Source: BOG-224 sp963783505 (GTDB lineage: Bacteria > Acidobacteriota > Terriglobia > Bryobacterales > Bryobacteraceae). Taken from it: 64,000 bases of DNA. Numbering within the stretch: position 1 is the first letter of the stretch; each line of letters opens with the position of its first letter. Where the stretch lies: NCBI GenBank assembly GCA_963783505.1, contig CAWAOP010000022.1:113384-177383 (forward strand). The letters are read 5' to 3'. Made by a program: the position numbers and the translations under genes. The notes beneath the pieces are model-generated. The model did no database searches. It was not told the DNA's origin and worked only from the letters and a program-made list of their open reading frames with translations. Below, in pieces: positions 54,431 through 62,703 of this stretch.

Positions 54431-54811
54431 ATGACCAGGAAGGTGACGAAGACCGCGAGCCCGGCTGCGAAGAAGGCCAACGGCGAGGCCGCGGCGCTCG
54501 CGAAGATCGCCGCGATGCCCGCGCCCTTCCGCGCCATGGGCGAGCGCGTCCACGCCGTCATCTTGCGCAGCGCGCCAGCGCTCGAGCCGACCGTGTGGTA
54601 TGGCATGCCGGCGTATAAGAGGGACGGCAAGACCGTCTGCTTCTTCCGCGCGGACAAGAAGTACATGACGTTCGGCTTCACGCAGGACGCGAACCTTATT
54701 CCCGAGGAGGGCGCGCCGCACCAGCTCATTGAATGCGCGTGGTACTTCACCGCGCTGGACGACGCGACCGAGGCCAAGCTCTCCGCCATCGTGCGCAAGG
54801 TTGGGAGCTGA
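54431..54811 (+). CDS. DUF1801 family protein (iron chaperone-like)
   Basis: 126 residues from ATG 54431 (GGAGGGGAAG directly upstream). A Lys/Ala-rich N-terminus is followed by the DUF1801 core: MGERVHAVILRSAPALEPTV, WYGMPAYKRDGKTVCFF and YMTFGFTQDANL. Members resemble Fra/YdhG iron chaperones; the function is not settled. It is one of two DUF1801-like genes here. Confidence 0.8.
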   Translation: MTRKVTKTASPAAKKANGEAAALAKIAAMPAPFRAMGERVHAVILRSAPALEPTVWYGMPAYKRDGKTVCFFRADKKYMTFGFTQDANLIPEEGAPHQLIECAWYFTALDDATEAKLSAIVRKVGS

Positions 54812-54924
54812 TGGCGGGCCGCTCGACCAAACCAGGATAGGCTTCCGCTCGCCAAACTTCCACCCGCGAAGGCTGCAGGTTATGCTCAGCGCGGCTAAAA
54901 TAGTCGCAAGAGTTGGAGGTATAC

Positions 54925-55353
54925 ATGAAAAGCCCCGTCCCGGTGGAATCGGCCTCTACATTAATCGACCAGAAGATCGAGGAACTTGGCGACTGGCGCG
55001 GGAAGACGCTCGCGAGAGTGCGCGACATCATACACGAGGCGGACCCTGAGATCGTCGAAGAGTGGAAGTGGAGAGGGGTTCCTGTCTTCTCCCACGGCGG
55101 CATCGTATGCACGGGAGAGACTTACAAGAGCGTCGTCAAGATGACCTTTGCCAAGGGAGCTGCGTTGAAGGACCCTGCGCGTCTATTCAACTCCAGCATC
55201 GAGGGGAATGTCAGGCGCGCCATCGACATTCACGAAGGCGACAAGGTCGATGAGGCGGCCTTGAAGGATCTCATCCGCGCGGCGGTGGCGCTCAATCTAG
55301 AGGGTAAGAGCAAACCGAAGCCCCGGCGAGCGAGTAACAAGCGGGCGGGCTAG
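54925..55353 (+). CDS. DUF1801 family protein (second copy)
   Basis: 142 residues from ATG 54925, GGAGG upstream. Core: IDQKIEELGDWRGKTLARVR, VEEWKWRGVPVFSHGGIVCT and VVKMTFAKGAALKDPARLFN. The C-terminal tail is basic (KSKPKPRRASNKRAG). It differs markedly in sequence from the previous gene, so it is not a recent duplicate. The role is unknown. Confidence 0.8.
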   Translation: MKSPVPVESASTLIDQKIEELGDWRGKTLARVRDIIHEADPEIVEEWKWRGVPVFSHGGIVCTGETYKSVVKMTFAKGAALKDPARLFNSSIEGNVRRAIDIHEGDKVDEAALKDLIRAAVALNLEGKSKPKPRRASNKRAG

Positions 55354-55378
55354 CGTGGGAAGCCTGCCCTGCAGCTTC

Positions 55379-56530
55379 ATGGAATCGATCAAAATCTCCG
55401 GCGATCTCGCCTTAATGGACGCGGCGCTTGAGGCGCTGCCCAACGCGCCGGCTGTCTTTGCGTTATGGCCGCGCGAGGGGGCGCCGTATCTCTCCAAAAC
55501 GGCGCTGCTTCGCCGCCGCTTGCTACGGCTCCTGAAGGCGCGCGAGAAGCCGTCGCGGCTGCTTAATTTGCGCGGGACCATCGAGCGCATCGAATACCGG
55601 CTTACCGGCTCGCAACTCGAATCGATGATTATCCACTACGAACAGGCGCGGCGCATTTTCCCTCGGACGCATCTGGAAGAAATCCGCTTACGTATGCCGG
55701 CGTACGTCAAGCTGATACTCTCGAACCGGTTTCCCCGCTGCCTGGTCACCAATCATCTTTCGCGCAGGGGGCTGCACTTCGGACCGTTCCGTTCCCGCGC
55801 GGCCGCCGAACGCTTCGAAACGCAGTTTCTCGATTTGTTTCAAATGCGCCGATGCCAGGAGGATCTCGCTCCCTCGCCGCGGCATCCGGGCTGCGTCTAT
55901 GGCGAGATGGCCATGTGTCTGCGGCCGTGTCAGTCCGTCGTCGGCGCGGAAGAATACGGGCGCGAGGTGGCGCGCGTGGTCGAGTTCCTGGAAACCGGAG
56001 GCCGGTCTCTGGCCGGCGCCATCGCCCATTCGCGCGACCGCTTAAGCGAAGAAATGCGTTTCGAAGATGCCGCCCGCCAGCATAAGCGTCTGGAAAAAGT
56101 CCAGGAAGCGATCAAGCTGCGCGACGATCTGGCGTGCGCCGTCGATCGTCTTCACGGGGTCGCCATTACACGGTCAATCGGGCCGGACGCCGTCGAATTG
56201 TGGTTCTTCCGCGCGGGCGAATGGCAGGAGCCGCGGCGCTTCAGTTTCGAGGTCCGCGACGGCAAGCCCGTGTCTCTCGATCTCAAACTCCGCGAAGTCC
56301 TCGCCGCCGCTACCCCTCGGGCGCATACGGATCGACAACGCGCAGAGTACCTGGCGCTCCTGGCGCGCTGGTTCTACTCATCCTGGCGCGAGGGCGAGTG
56401 GGTGGCGTTCGAGCGCTGGGAAGACTTCCCGTACCGCAAGCTCGTGAACGCGATCTCCCGCGTGGCGCACCCGCGAAGCGCGGACGCCAGCGCCGCTCAG
56501 CCTTCCGGGAACGCTTCGTTCAGCGCCTGA
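55379..56530 (+). CDS. UvrC-like protein with degenerate GIY-YIG domain
   Basis: 383 residues. The N-terminal 90 residues align with a GIY-YIG nuclease domain, but the tyrosine motifs read AVFALW and YLSK instead of GxYxF and YxG; only the ESMIIHYEQAR glutamate is kept. UvrC's Cys-rich block follows (RRCQEDLAPSPRHPGCVYGE, then MCLRPCQ), consistent with a [4Fe-4S] site, and a UVR motif (SEEMRFEDAARQHKRLEKVQ) that binds UvrB. The RNase H nuclease and HhH domains of full UvrC (600 residues) are missing. It may bind UvrB or damaged DNA without cutting. Confidence 0.72.
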   Translation: MESIKISGDLALMDAALEALPNAPAVFALWPREGAPYLSKTALLRRRLLRLLKAREKPSRLLNLRGTIERIEYRLTGSQLESMIIHYEQARRIFPRTHLEEIRLRMPAYVKLILSNRFPRCLVTNHLSRRGLHFGPFRSRAAAERFETQFLDLFQMRRCQEDLAPSPRHPGCVYGEMAMCLRPCQSVVGAEEYGREVARVVEFLETGGRSLAGAIAHSRDRLSEEMRFEDAARQHKRLEKVQEAIKLRDDLACAVDRLHGVAITRSIGPDAVELWFFRAGEWQEPRRFSFEVRDGKPVSLDLKLREVLAAATPRAHTDRQRAEYLALLARWFYSSWREGEWVAFERWEDFPYRKLVNAISRVAHPRSADASAAQPSGNASFSA

Positions 56531-56709
56531 AGACCCGCGGCGTACGCCTGCGCACAGGCTTGTATGCCCTTTTTGAACCGGTCGGTGCTCGCCCCTCCGG
56601 GCGCCGCCAGGCCGGACTCCGTCACGAACACCGACGCAATTGCGCCCATCTGTTTCTTTACCGCGTCCCCGAGAGCTCCGGCTGCCAAATCACGGTTGGA
56701 ATCGGCCAT
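56497..56709 (-). CDS. Small hypothetical protein overlapping the UvrC-like gene's end
   Basis: 70 residues starting MADSNRDLAAGALGDAVKKQ; CCGGAGGTTCAC directly precedes the ATG. Helical, Ala-rich and ending ACAQAYAAGLQALNEAFPEG. The last 34 nt overlap the UvrC-like gene on the other strand. No family was recognised, but the ribosome-binding site and composition support a real gene. Confidence 0.6.
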   Translation of the reverse strand: MADSNRDLAAGALGDAVKKQMGAIASVFVTESGLAAPGGASTDRFKKGIQACAQAYAAGLQALNEAFPEG

Positions 56710-56767
56710 GTGAACCTCCGGCTCACGATGATACCGCATCGGCGGCTTCGCATCCGCGCGTGTTAGC

Positions 56768-58027
56768 ATGGGACTTCCGAACACTTTGATTAGAGCCGTA
56801 AAAGGAACGAGGGATTTACTGCCTCCCGCGACCGAAACGTGGAATCGCGTGGAAGCCCTTGCGCGCGCGGTCTTTCGCACCTACAACTACCACGAGATCC
56901 GCACGCCGATCCTCGAAGAGACTCAGCTTTTCGCGCGCGGCGTGGGGGCCGAAACCGACATCGTTTCGAAGGAAATGTACGTCTTCGAAGACCGCGACGG
57001 CAGCCGCCTCGCGCTGCGCCCGGAGAACACGGCCTCCGTTCTGCGCGCCTACATCGAGCATCGTTTAGACCAGCGCCCCGGCGTGCAGAAGCTGTACTAC
57101 ATCGGCCCCATGTTCCGCCGCGAGCGGCCGCAGAAAGGCCGCTACCGCCAGTTCTATCAGATCGGAGCGGAAGCTATCGGCTCGGAATCGCCGCTCGTGG
57201 ATGCGGATGTCATCGAGATGGTGCTCGAGTTCCTCGACCGCGCGGGTTTGAGCGGAGCCCAGCTTCTACTGAATTCCGTGGGCGACCGAAAATGCCGACC
57301 GCAATACACGGAACTGCTCCGCGAGGCGCTCAAGCCGGTCGCGCCGAATCTGTGCGCCGATTGCCAGCGGAGGGCGGAAACCAATCCGTTGCGCGTGCTC
57401 GACTGCAAGGTCGAGGCGGATCAGGAGATCATTTCGAAGCTGCCGGTCATCTCCGATCACCTCTGCGGCGATTGCCATGCGCATTTCGAGGCGGTGAAAC
57501 GCCAGCTCGACGATCGCGGCTTAAGATACGAGCATCGGCCGCGGCTCGTGCGCGGCCTGGACTATTACATGCGCACGACTTTCGAAGTCACGCATGGCGC
57601 TCTCGGCGCGCAGAACGCGGTTCTCGGCGGCGGCCGCTACGACGGTCTGGCCGAAATGCTCGGTTCGAAAGTACCGGCGCCGGGCATCGGGTTTTCCATC
57701 GGAGAAGATCGTCTGGTGACGATCGTAGAGCAGGCCGACGCGCGTTCCTCGCTCGATGTGCTGATCGCTCCAATGGGCCCGGAGGCCTTGCGGCAGGCGG
57801 CGTCCCTGGCCAGAGAATGCCGCATGGCGGGGGCTTCGGTCGAAATCGCCGAAGGCAAGCTAAAGCGCACGCTGGAGCTGGCCGATAAACTGAACGCGCG
57901 GTTTGCGGTCATCATCGGCGACGACGAAATCGCCTGCGGCCGCTTTACCTTGAAAGACATGTCTACCGGCGAGCAACAGAGCCTCGCGCCCGACGGGATC
58001 GCCGCGCGGCTCGCCGCCCGAAATTGA
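56768..58027 (+). CDS. hisS: Histidyl-tRNA synthetase
   Basis: 419 residues, the usual length. Class II motifs: LIRAVKGTRDLLPP at the start, motif 2 MFRRERPQKGRYRQFYQIGA, His-specific LVRGLDYYMRTTFEV and motif 3 GGGRYDGLAEMLG. The C-terminal anticodon-binding domain is complete. The enzyme joins His to tRNA-His. aspS follows after 21 nt on the same strand, a common pairing. Confidence 0.96.
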   Translation: MGLPNTLIRAVKGTRDLLPPATETWNRVEALARAVFRTYNYHEIRTPILEETQLFARGVGAETDIVSKEMYVFEDRDGSRLALRPENTASVLRAYIEHRLDQRPGVQKLYYIGPMFRRERPQKGRYRQFYQIGAEAIGSESPLVDADVIEMVLEFLDRAGLSGAQLLLNSVGDRKCRPQYTELLREALKPVAPNLCADCQRRAETNPLRVLDCKVEADQEIISKLPVISDHLCGDCHAHFEAVKRQLDDRGLRYEHRPRLVRGLDYYMRTTFEVTHGALGAQNAVLGGGRYDGLAEMLGSKVPAPGIGFSIGEDRLVTIVEQADARSSLDVLIAPMGPEALRQAASLARECRMAGASVEIAEGKLKRTLELADKLNARFAVIIGDDEIACGRFTLKDMSTGEQQSLAPDGIAARLAARN

Positions 58028-58048
58028 TACAAGGGAACAAGAGCAGTT

Positions 58049-59830
58049 ATGGAAACTTCCATTAGCCTGGATTTTCTCGGTGACCTCAGACGCACTCATC
58101 ATTGCGGTGAGTTGCGCGCGGCCGATGCCGGGAAGAATGTTGTCCTGATGGGTTGGGTGCATCGGCGGCGGGATCACGGCGGCGTCATCTTCATCGACCT
58201 GCGCGACCGTTTTGGCCTCACGCAAGCCGTGTTCCGCGAGGATGTGGAGCCCTCCGTCCACAAGCGCGCCGAAGACGCCCGGCCGGAGTACGTGATCGCC
58301 GTTGAAGGCGTCGTCGCCCCGCGCGGCGAGAACGCCGTCAATCCGAATCTGCCTACGGGCGAAATCGAGATTGTGGCTTCGCGTATCTGGCTGCTCAACG
58401 AATCCCGCACGCCGCCGTTTCCCATGGAAGATCAGGTGGACGTCGCCGAAGACGTGCGCCTGAAGTATCGCTACGTGGACCTTCGCCGGCCGCGCATGCA
58501 GCGCAATGTCGTGCTGCGTTCGGAGATCGCCTTCGCCACTCGCCAGTTCTTGCATTCCCGGGGATTTCTCGAAATCGAAACGCCGTTCATGACGCGCTCG
58601 ACGCCCGAAGGGGCGCGCGATTACCTGGTGCCGAGCCGCGTTCAGCCCGGAAGCTTTTACGCGCTTCCGCAGTCGCCGCAGATCTTCAAGCAACTATTGA
58701 TGATCGGCGGCTATGAAAAATACTTCCAGATTGTGCGCTGCTTCCGGGACGAGGATTTGCGCGCCGACCGGCAACCCGAGTTCACGCAAATCGACCTGGA
58801 GATGTCGTTCCCGCAGCAGGAGCGCATTTTCGAGGTAGTCGAGCCGCTCGTCGAGCGAATCTGCCAGGTGGCCGGTTTTGACGTTCAGGCCTCTTTTCCG
58901 CGCCTCACCTACGCGGAAGCGATGAGCGGCTATGGCATCGATAAACCCGACCGCCGCGTGCCGCCCATGCGGCCCGTGGGCGATCTGCTGCCCGGTCTGG
59001 CGGCGAACGGTCTCCCTCTGGTTGCCGTTCATATTCCCGGGACAGGCGCGCCGTCGCGCAAAGAACGGGACGAACTAAAGGCCTTCGGGCAGCAGCGCGG
59101 CCTGCGGGTATACGACGATATCCGCCGCCTCGAGCGCGATTTTCCGGACGCGATGGCTCAGGTTCGGGCGCGCTGCGGCGCAACCGAGAACGACCTTTTG
59201 GCGCTTGCCGCGTGGGAGGGCGAGCCTCAGGGCCACCGCCCCGAAGAGACCGTCTATCAGGCTTGCGGCCAACTGCGCCTGTTCTGCGCGCAGAAGTTCA
59301 ACGACCGCCACAAGCTGCTCGATCCGAAGAATCTCCAGTTCCTGTGGGTTGTGGATTTCCCGATGTATGAGTGGGACGGGGAGGAGCAGCGCTGGAACGC
59401 GGCGCACCATCCGTTTACGTCGCCGCACGACGAGGACTTGGAGAAACTGACCGCCGATCCGGCGCGCTGCCGCGCCAAATCCTACGACTTGGTGCTGAAC
59501 GGCGTGGAACTGGGCTCGGGATCGATCCGTATTCACCGCCGCGACGTGCAGGCCCGCGTGTTCGCCGCCCTCGGATTCAGCGACGAGGAAGCGCGGCATC
59601 GTTTCGGCTTTCTCCTGGACGCTCTGGAATACGGCGCGCCTCCGCACGGCGGCATCGCGCTAGGGCTCGACCGGCTGGTGATGATCCTGGCCGGAGAGAC
59701 GTCCATCCGCGACGTGATCCCGTTCCCCAAGACCGCGCGCGGCACGGACCTGATGTGCGACGCGCCCGCTCCCGTACCGGAACGGCAGTTGCGCGAGCTC
59801 GGCATCGCCCTGCGCCGCGCCCCCAAGTAG
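58049..59830 (+). CDS. aspS: Aspartyl-tRNA synthetase
   Basis: 593 residues, bacterial type. An N-terminal OB-fold anticodon-binding domain (VVLMGWVHRRRDHGGVIFID), class II core with FLEIETPFMTRSTPEGARDY and FRDEDLRADRQPEFTQIDLE, a GAD insertion domain between, and motif 3 GIALGLDRLVMILAGE. AAGGGAAC lies upstream of the ATG. Whether it also charges tRNA-Asn cannot be decided from this window. Confidence 0.96.
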   Translation: METSISLDFLGDLRRTHHCGELRAADAGKNVVLMGWVHRRRDHGGVIFIDLRDRFGLTQAVFREDVEPSVHKRAEDARPEYVIAVEGVVAPRGENAVNPNLPTGEIEIVASRIWLLNESRTPPFPMEDQVDVAEDVRLKYRYVDLRRPRMQRNVVLRSEIAFATRQFLHSRGFLEIETPFMTRSTPEGARDYLVPSRVQPGSFYALPQSPQIFKQLLMIGGYEKYFQIVRCFRDEDLRADRQPEFTQIDLEMSFPQQERIFEVVEPLVERICQVAGFDVQASFPRLTYAEAMSGYGIDKPDRRVPPMRPVGDLLPGLAANGLPLVAVHIPGTGAPSRKERDELKAFGQQRGLRVYDDIRRLERDFPDAMAQVRARCGATENDLLALAAWEGEPQGHRPEETVYQACGQLRLFCAQKFNDRHKLLDPKNLQFLWVVDFPMYEWDGEEQRWNAAHHPFTSPHDEDLEKLTADPARCRAKSYDLVLNGVELGSGSIRIHRRDVQARVFAALGFSDEEARHRFGFLLDALEYGAPPHGGIALGLDRLVMILAGETSIRDVIPFPKTARGTDLMCDAPAPVPERQLRELGIALRRAPK

Positions 59831-59862
59831 GCCGGCGATGTGGGGCGGCCGATCCTGGCTGC

Positions 59863-59884
59863 GTACCGGCATTTCTGCCGGTAC
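59863..59884. other. Perfect hairpin after aspS
   Basis: GTACCGGCA and TGCCGGTAC pair around TTTC. There is no T-tract, so it would be at best a weak terminator or an RNA-end stabiliser. The rest of the 250-bp gap to HigBA holds no gene. Confidence 0.5.
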
Positions 59885-60053
59885 ACCGACCGTGAGGCCG
59901 GCAGGGGCCGGGCGCGACCAGAATTCGTCCCACGCCGGCGCTGCCTTGTCAAAGCCGCCAGACAGCGGCGAGGGAGATCTTTCGCATCGCGGGCTCATCG
60001 GCGGGCACTGCAGCACTCGAAACCGAAATGGCCGAATTGACGCGCGCGGCTCG

Positions 60054-60070
60054 ATATAAAAGTTTTATAT
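60054..60070. promoter_or_regulatory. Perfect palindromic operator candidate before HigBA
   Basis: ATATAAAA and TTTTATAT mirror each other around one G, inside the likely -10 region (TATAAT at 60067-60072) just before the toxin start. Antitoxins of the HigA type commonly repress their own promoter at such a site. Confidence 0.6.
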
Positions 60071-60079
60071 AATCATGGA

Positions 60080-60424
60080 GTGGAGACCGGAAAGCCGATC
60101 CTCTGGCTTGGTGACAGCCGGGAAAGGCTGCGCCAATTTTCCCGCGACGCGCGCCGGGACATTGGCTACCAATTAAGCTTGGTTCAAACGGGGCTAAACC
60201 CAACGGATTGGAAACCGATGCCGTCGGCGGGCGCGGGGGTCAATGAGATTCGTGTTCACGCGCGAAACGAGTACCGGGCGCTGTACGTCGCGAAATTCGA
60301 GGATGCCGTCTACGTACTGCACGTGTTCGCCAAGAAGACACGGCGAACCTCGTTCCTCGATCTTGAATTGGCGAAGAAGCGTTACCGGCAACTGCTGGAA
60401 AGGCGGGCAAAATGCGAGTGGTAA
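60080..60424 (+). CDS. higB: RelE/HigB-like toxin (phage-derived Gp49-like)
   Basis: 114 residues from a GTG start. Core: KPILWLGDSRERLRQFSRDA, RRDIGYQLSLVQTGLNPTDW, then VNEIRVHARNEYRALYVAKF and the end AKKTRRTSFLDLELAKKRYR. This is the RelE/Gp49-like fold of ribosome-dependent mRNA nucleases. The toxin-first order is typical for HigBA. It overlaps the antitoxin gene by 13 nt. Confidence 0.85.
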   Translation: METGKPILWLGDSRERLRQFSRDARRDIGYQLSLVQTGLNPTDWKPMPSAGAGVNEIRVHARNEYRALYVAKFEDAVYVLHVFAKKTRRTSFLDLELAKKRYRQLLERRAKCEW

Positions 60425-60732
60425 GAGGTAATGACAACGTTTTCGTGGACTGCGGATTCCCCGCCGCTGAAGCCGAGAACTTGCGCATTCGCGCAAGGCT
60501 GATGGCCGCGCTCGTCGCCTGTATCCGGGACAGAAAGCTAACGCAATCCCGAGCCGCCCAGGTAATGGGCGTCTCGCAGCCTAGAGTATCGAGCCTGATG
60601 CGGGGCAAGATCGAATTGTTCACCATCGACGCCCTGGTGAATATGCTCACTTCCGCGGGCCTTCGATTGGAGATGGGGGTCAAGGGCGTGGAAAGGAACG
60701 GGCGCAGTTCCCGGAGCAAGCGCGCAGCCTGA
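60412..60732 (+). CDS. higA: HigA-type XRE antitoxin
   Basis: 106 residues. A helix-turn-helix of the XRE family is seen in LTQSRAAQVMGVSQPRVSSL followed by MRGKIELFTIDALVNMLTSA. It would neutralise HigB and repress the operon at the upstream palindrome. The C-terminus is basic (RSKRAA). Complete and coupled to the toxin. Confidence 0.88.
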   Translation: MRVVRGNDNVFVDCGFPAAEAENLRIRARLMAALVACIRDRKLTQSRAAQVMGVSQPRVSSLMRGKIELFTIDALVNMLTSAGLRLEMGVKGVERNGRSSRSKRAA

Positions 60733-60868
60733 AGTCGGAGGCCGCCCTGGGTCGCCGCGCTCAGCATCAGAGCCATTCGACCAACAGCGCGATCAACCGT
60801 TTGTCGTCCGAGGATTTTCTGAGCCTTTTCGCCGCGCAGACCCTCAGCGCTCCGGACCCCCTTTCGGC

Positions 60869-61035
60869 CATAGGCGTTGAGATAAGACCGATCTCGGCCA
60901 GTGGCGCAAGCCGCCAGTCTTGCAGAGTCGGCTGTCGAGCCGAGTTTTCAAAGGCCGAGACGACTCTCGGCCCTGCAGGCTTGACAGCCCGCGCCACGGG
61001 GAATACCGGGAATTCGCCTTATCTCAACGCCTATG
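60869..61035. repeat. Palindromic element with 18-bp inverted ends
   Basis: CATAGGCGTTGAGATAAG at 60869-60886 is exactly inverted as CTTATCTCAACGCCTATG at 61018-61035. Inside, two diverged arms (GTGGCGCAAGCCGCCAG... and, inverted, GTGGCGCGGGCTGTCAAG...) pair to form a large cruciform that contains copy B of the dispersed 44-bp repeat. It looks like a non-autonomous MITE-like element. The flanks to 61330 show no supported gene. Confidence 0.7.
60953..60997. repeat. Dispersed 44-bp repeat, copy B
   Basis: GGCCGAGACGACTCTCGGCC followed by CTGCAGGCTTGACAGCCCGC, nearly identical to copy A at 6711-6754. It lies within the palindromic element. Confidence 0.75.
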
Positions 61036-61333
61036 TCCATTTCAGCGCCCACCCCCAACCAGTCGCAGAGCGGCTTGTAGGTGAGGCCCCATAGCGGGGC
61101 GCCCGCCAGAGGCACCGCGGGGCGTGGGTCTTCGGGCGGAGGTCTTTGAGAGGAGGGCTGGGGACGGGCAACAGGCTGGTCAAGCGCCTATCCCACGCGG
61201 CCCCGCGCGCGGCCATATTTCGCATCAAAATCTGACGGCAGTGGCGGAAGGCCACAAGCTCGCGATCAACGACCAGCGAGTCGGCACGCCGCCCGATACA
61301 TCCACCGCTTCAACGAGCGCAGGCCGAGTGTAA

Positions 61334-61728
61334 TACGTGTTCCCCGCTGGCAATAACCAGCCGAACGACCGTACCCGCCCGGTCACGACGTTGCGGACGG
61401 CGTGGACGACGGTCCGCGACAAAGCGGCGGTTGTTGGCGGTGGCACGACAACCGCCGCACCACTGCAACGGAGCTCTCCGAGCCTGGCGCGGGCGACGAG
61501 GTCAGAATGAGCATCGCCGGGCACGTGCCGCGCGCCATGCTCTTGCGCAGTTCGCATGTGCGCGTAGAGGCGAAGCGGCGAGCCCTCGACGAGATCGCGG
61601 TGCGCCAGCGGGCGGCGGACGAGAAGCGCGAAGCGGAAGGCGAGGGGCCGGAGCAGGCGACGATCTCCAAGACAACCCTTGGTTTAGTAATCGCGTGCCG
61701 TGCATCCATTTGCCGCCCTTACCCTTAA
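61334..61728 (+). pseudogene. Degenerate tyrosine recombinase (integrase) C-terminal fragment
   Basis: After a TAA at 61331 the frame reads YVFPAGNNQPNDRTRP and TAWTTVRDKAAV, then changes frame near 61430 to RWHDNRRTTATELSEPGAGD, VRMSIAGHVPRAMLLRSSHV and EAKRRALDEIAVRQRAADEK. This is the catalytic end of a phage-type integrase (RWHDLRHxxxT ... GH ... RYSHxR). The nucleophilic Tyr of the expected YSHVR is Ser (SSHVR), the HxLR box is HDNRR, and the N-terminal half is missing. So it is a dead integrase of a lost element. Confidence 0.72.
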
Positions 61729-61807
61729 GTGCACCTGAGCGAAGGCACAAAAAAAGATTGAAACCAAAAGCTTTAGCGTTCTCTGCGATTTTTCACCTAC
61801 AACTTTC

Positions 61808-61836
61808 TTGCAGGGCTCGGAAAAGAAGTGTATACT
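61808..61836 (+). promoter_or_regulatory. Sigma-70-type promoter for the structured RNA
   Basis: TTGCAG (61808-61813), exactly 17 bases, then TATACT (61831-61836). The predicted start is near 61843. Confidence 0.65.
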
Positions 61837-61842
61837 AGGTTC

Positions 61843-62041
61843 CGTGATTGGTGAATCTGTGCAAGCAGATTTGGGGGGCTGCTTCTGAGCGGCTCACCAG
61901 AAGCGGGTATCACCTCCGATTACCCCGCTGCGCAAGGGTGTGAGGAGCCCTTGGGCTGGTAAATCCTTTAGAACTCGAAGACCATTGCGTCTTTAGTCTA
62001 ACAAGAACCAAACCCTCCCTATATAACGGGAGGGTTTTTTT
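61843..62041 (+). ncRNA. Candidate structured RNA or attenuator leader (about 199 nt)
   Basis: Transcription from the promoter just upstream would give an RNA with several stems: GGTTC/GAACC closing the ends, AATCTG/CAGATT, GCTTCTG/CAGAAGC, AAGGG/CCCTT and AAGAC/GTCTT. It ends in the strong terminator at 62013-62041. No ORF of note lies inside. The LOTUS-like gene begins only 16 nt after the T-run. It is either a free small RNA or a leader controlling the operon. I could not match it to a known family from memory; 6S RNA features were not convincing. Confidence 0.6.
62013..62041 (+). terminator. Intrinsic terminator of the structured RNA
   Basis: CCCTCCC and GGGAGGG pair around an AT-rich loop and are followed by seven T residues. 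It lies 16 nt before the next ATG, so it could act as an attenuator. Confidence 0.85.
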
Positions 62042-62057
62042 ACGGGGATGAGCCCAA

Positions 62058-62675
62058 ATGGAAACAACCACACCTCTCTCTTCAGCCGCGCTATCACCCG
62101 GCGAGATTGACCAGTTGCGCCCAGCAATCGCTGCCCGCTATCCGGAAGCAAAAGGCATTCTTGGCTCCCAATTGGGGGCTCTCGTACGCGGCCACCTGAC
62201 TAATCCTGACTTGAAGCGGCGGTTTGGCGGACTTAAGAGCTTTGTCGCTCAATACTTCCCAGCGGAGATAGTCTGGCGTGGCAGAAAGGGCCTCGACGAC
62301 CTGTACGACATCTCTTTCGCTGCGGGGAGCGTCGGCCAAGGCATCGGGGCTTGGCAACCCGTTCCCTCGGAGGCATCTGCTGACCTGTGGTCTGCGGTGA
62401 CGAATCCCTCAATCTTCGTACAGTTCGCGTGGTCATCGAAAGATGAGTCGCTGCTTCAGGCATCCGCCGGCGTCCCACTAACTGAAGGACTGGCCGCCGT
62501 CGAAAAGCTCACGAGAGGCGATTACCAGAACATCTCCATGGCCTTCATCAACTCGCCAGAAACCATTGATGCCGGTATCCGCGCGCAGGCCATTGAGAAG
62601 ATAGGGTCCAACGTTGAGTTCACGAGACTGATCCTTGAGCAGGGCCTTTTGGCAAAGTGGGAGGAATTCCCGTGA
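62058..62675 (+). CDS. OST-HTH/LOTUS-like domain protein, first gene of an operon
   Basis: 205 residues. The N-terminal part reads LRPAIAARYPEAKGILGSQL, then GLKSFVAQYFPAEIVWRGRK, a pattern like OST-HTH/LOTUS domains that bind RNA (G-rich or structured). Residues 90-205 are helical, with GDYQNISMAFINSPETIDAG, of unknown kind. The ATG follows GGGGATGAG closely after the terminator. LOTUS assignment is by eye and could be wrong; a winged-helix of another type is the alternative. The placement beside a structured RNA is notable. Confidence 0.5.
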   Translation: METTTPLSSAALSPGEIDQLRPAIAARYPEAKGILGSQLGALVRGHLTNPDLKRRFGGLKSFVAQYFPAEIVWRGRKGLDDLYDISFAAGSVGQGIGAWQPVPSEASADLWSAVTNPSIFVQFAWSSKDESLLQASAGVPLTEGLAAVEKLTRGDYQNISMAFINSPETIDAGIRAQAIEKIGSNVEFTRLILEQGLLAKWEEFP

Positions 62676-62703
62676 GCATGCACTGCGTCTGTTTCGGGAT
62701 CGG

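Noticed and set aside
60767..60997. Minus-strand frame ending in RLRKSSDDKRLIALLVEWL
   Set aside because: Most of it lies in the palindromic element; the last 20 residues look protein-like but no start or family supports a gene.
61843..62041. 6S RNA or retron-type non-coding RNA
   Set aside because: The 6S closing stems and conserved bubble could not be found, and there is no reverse transcriptase gene next to it.
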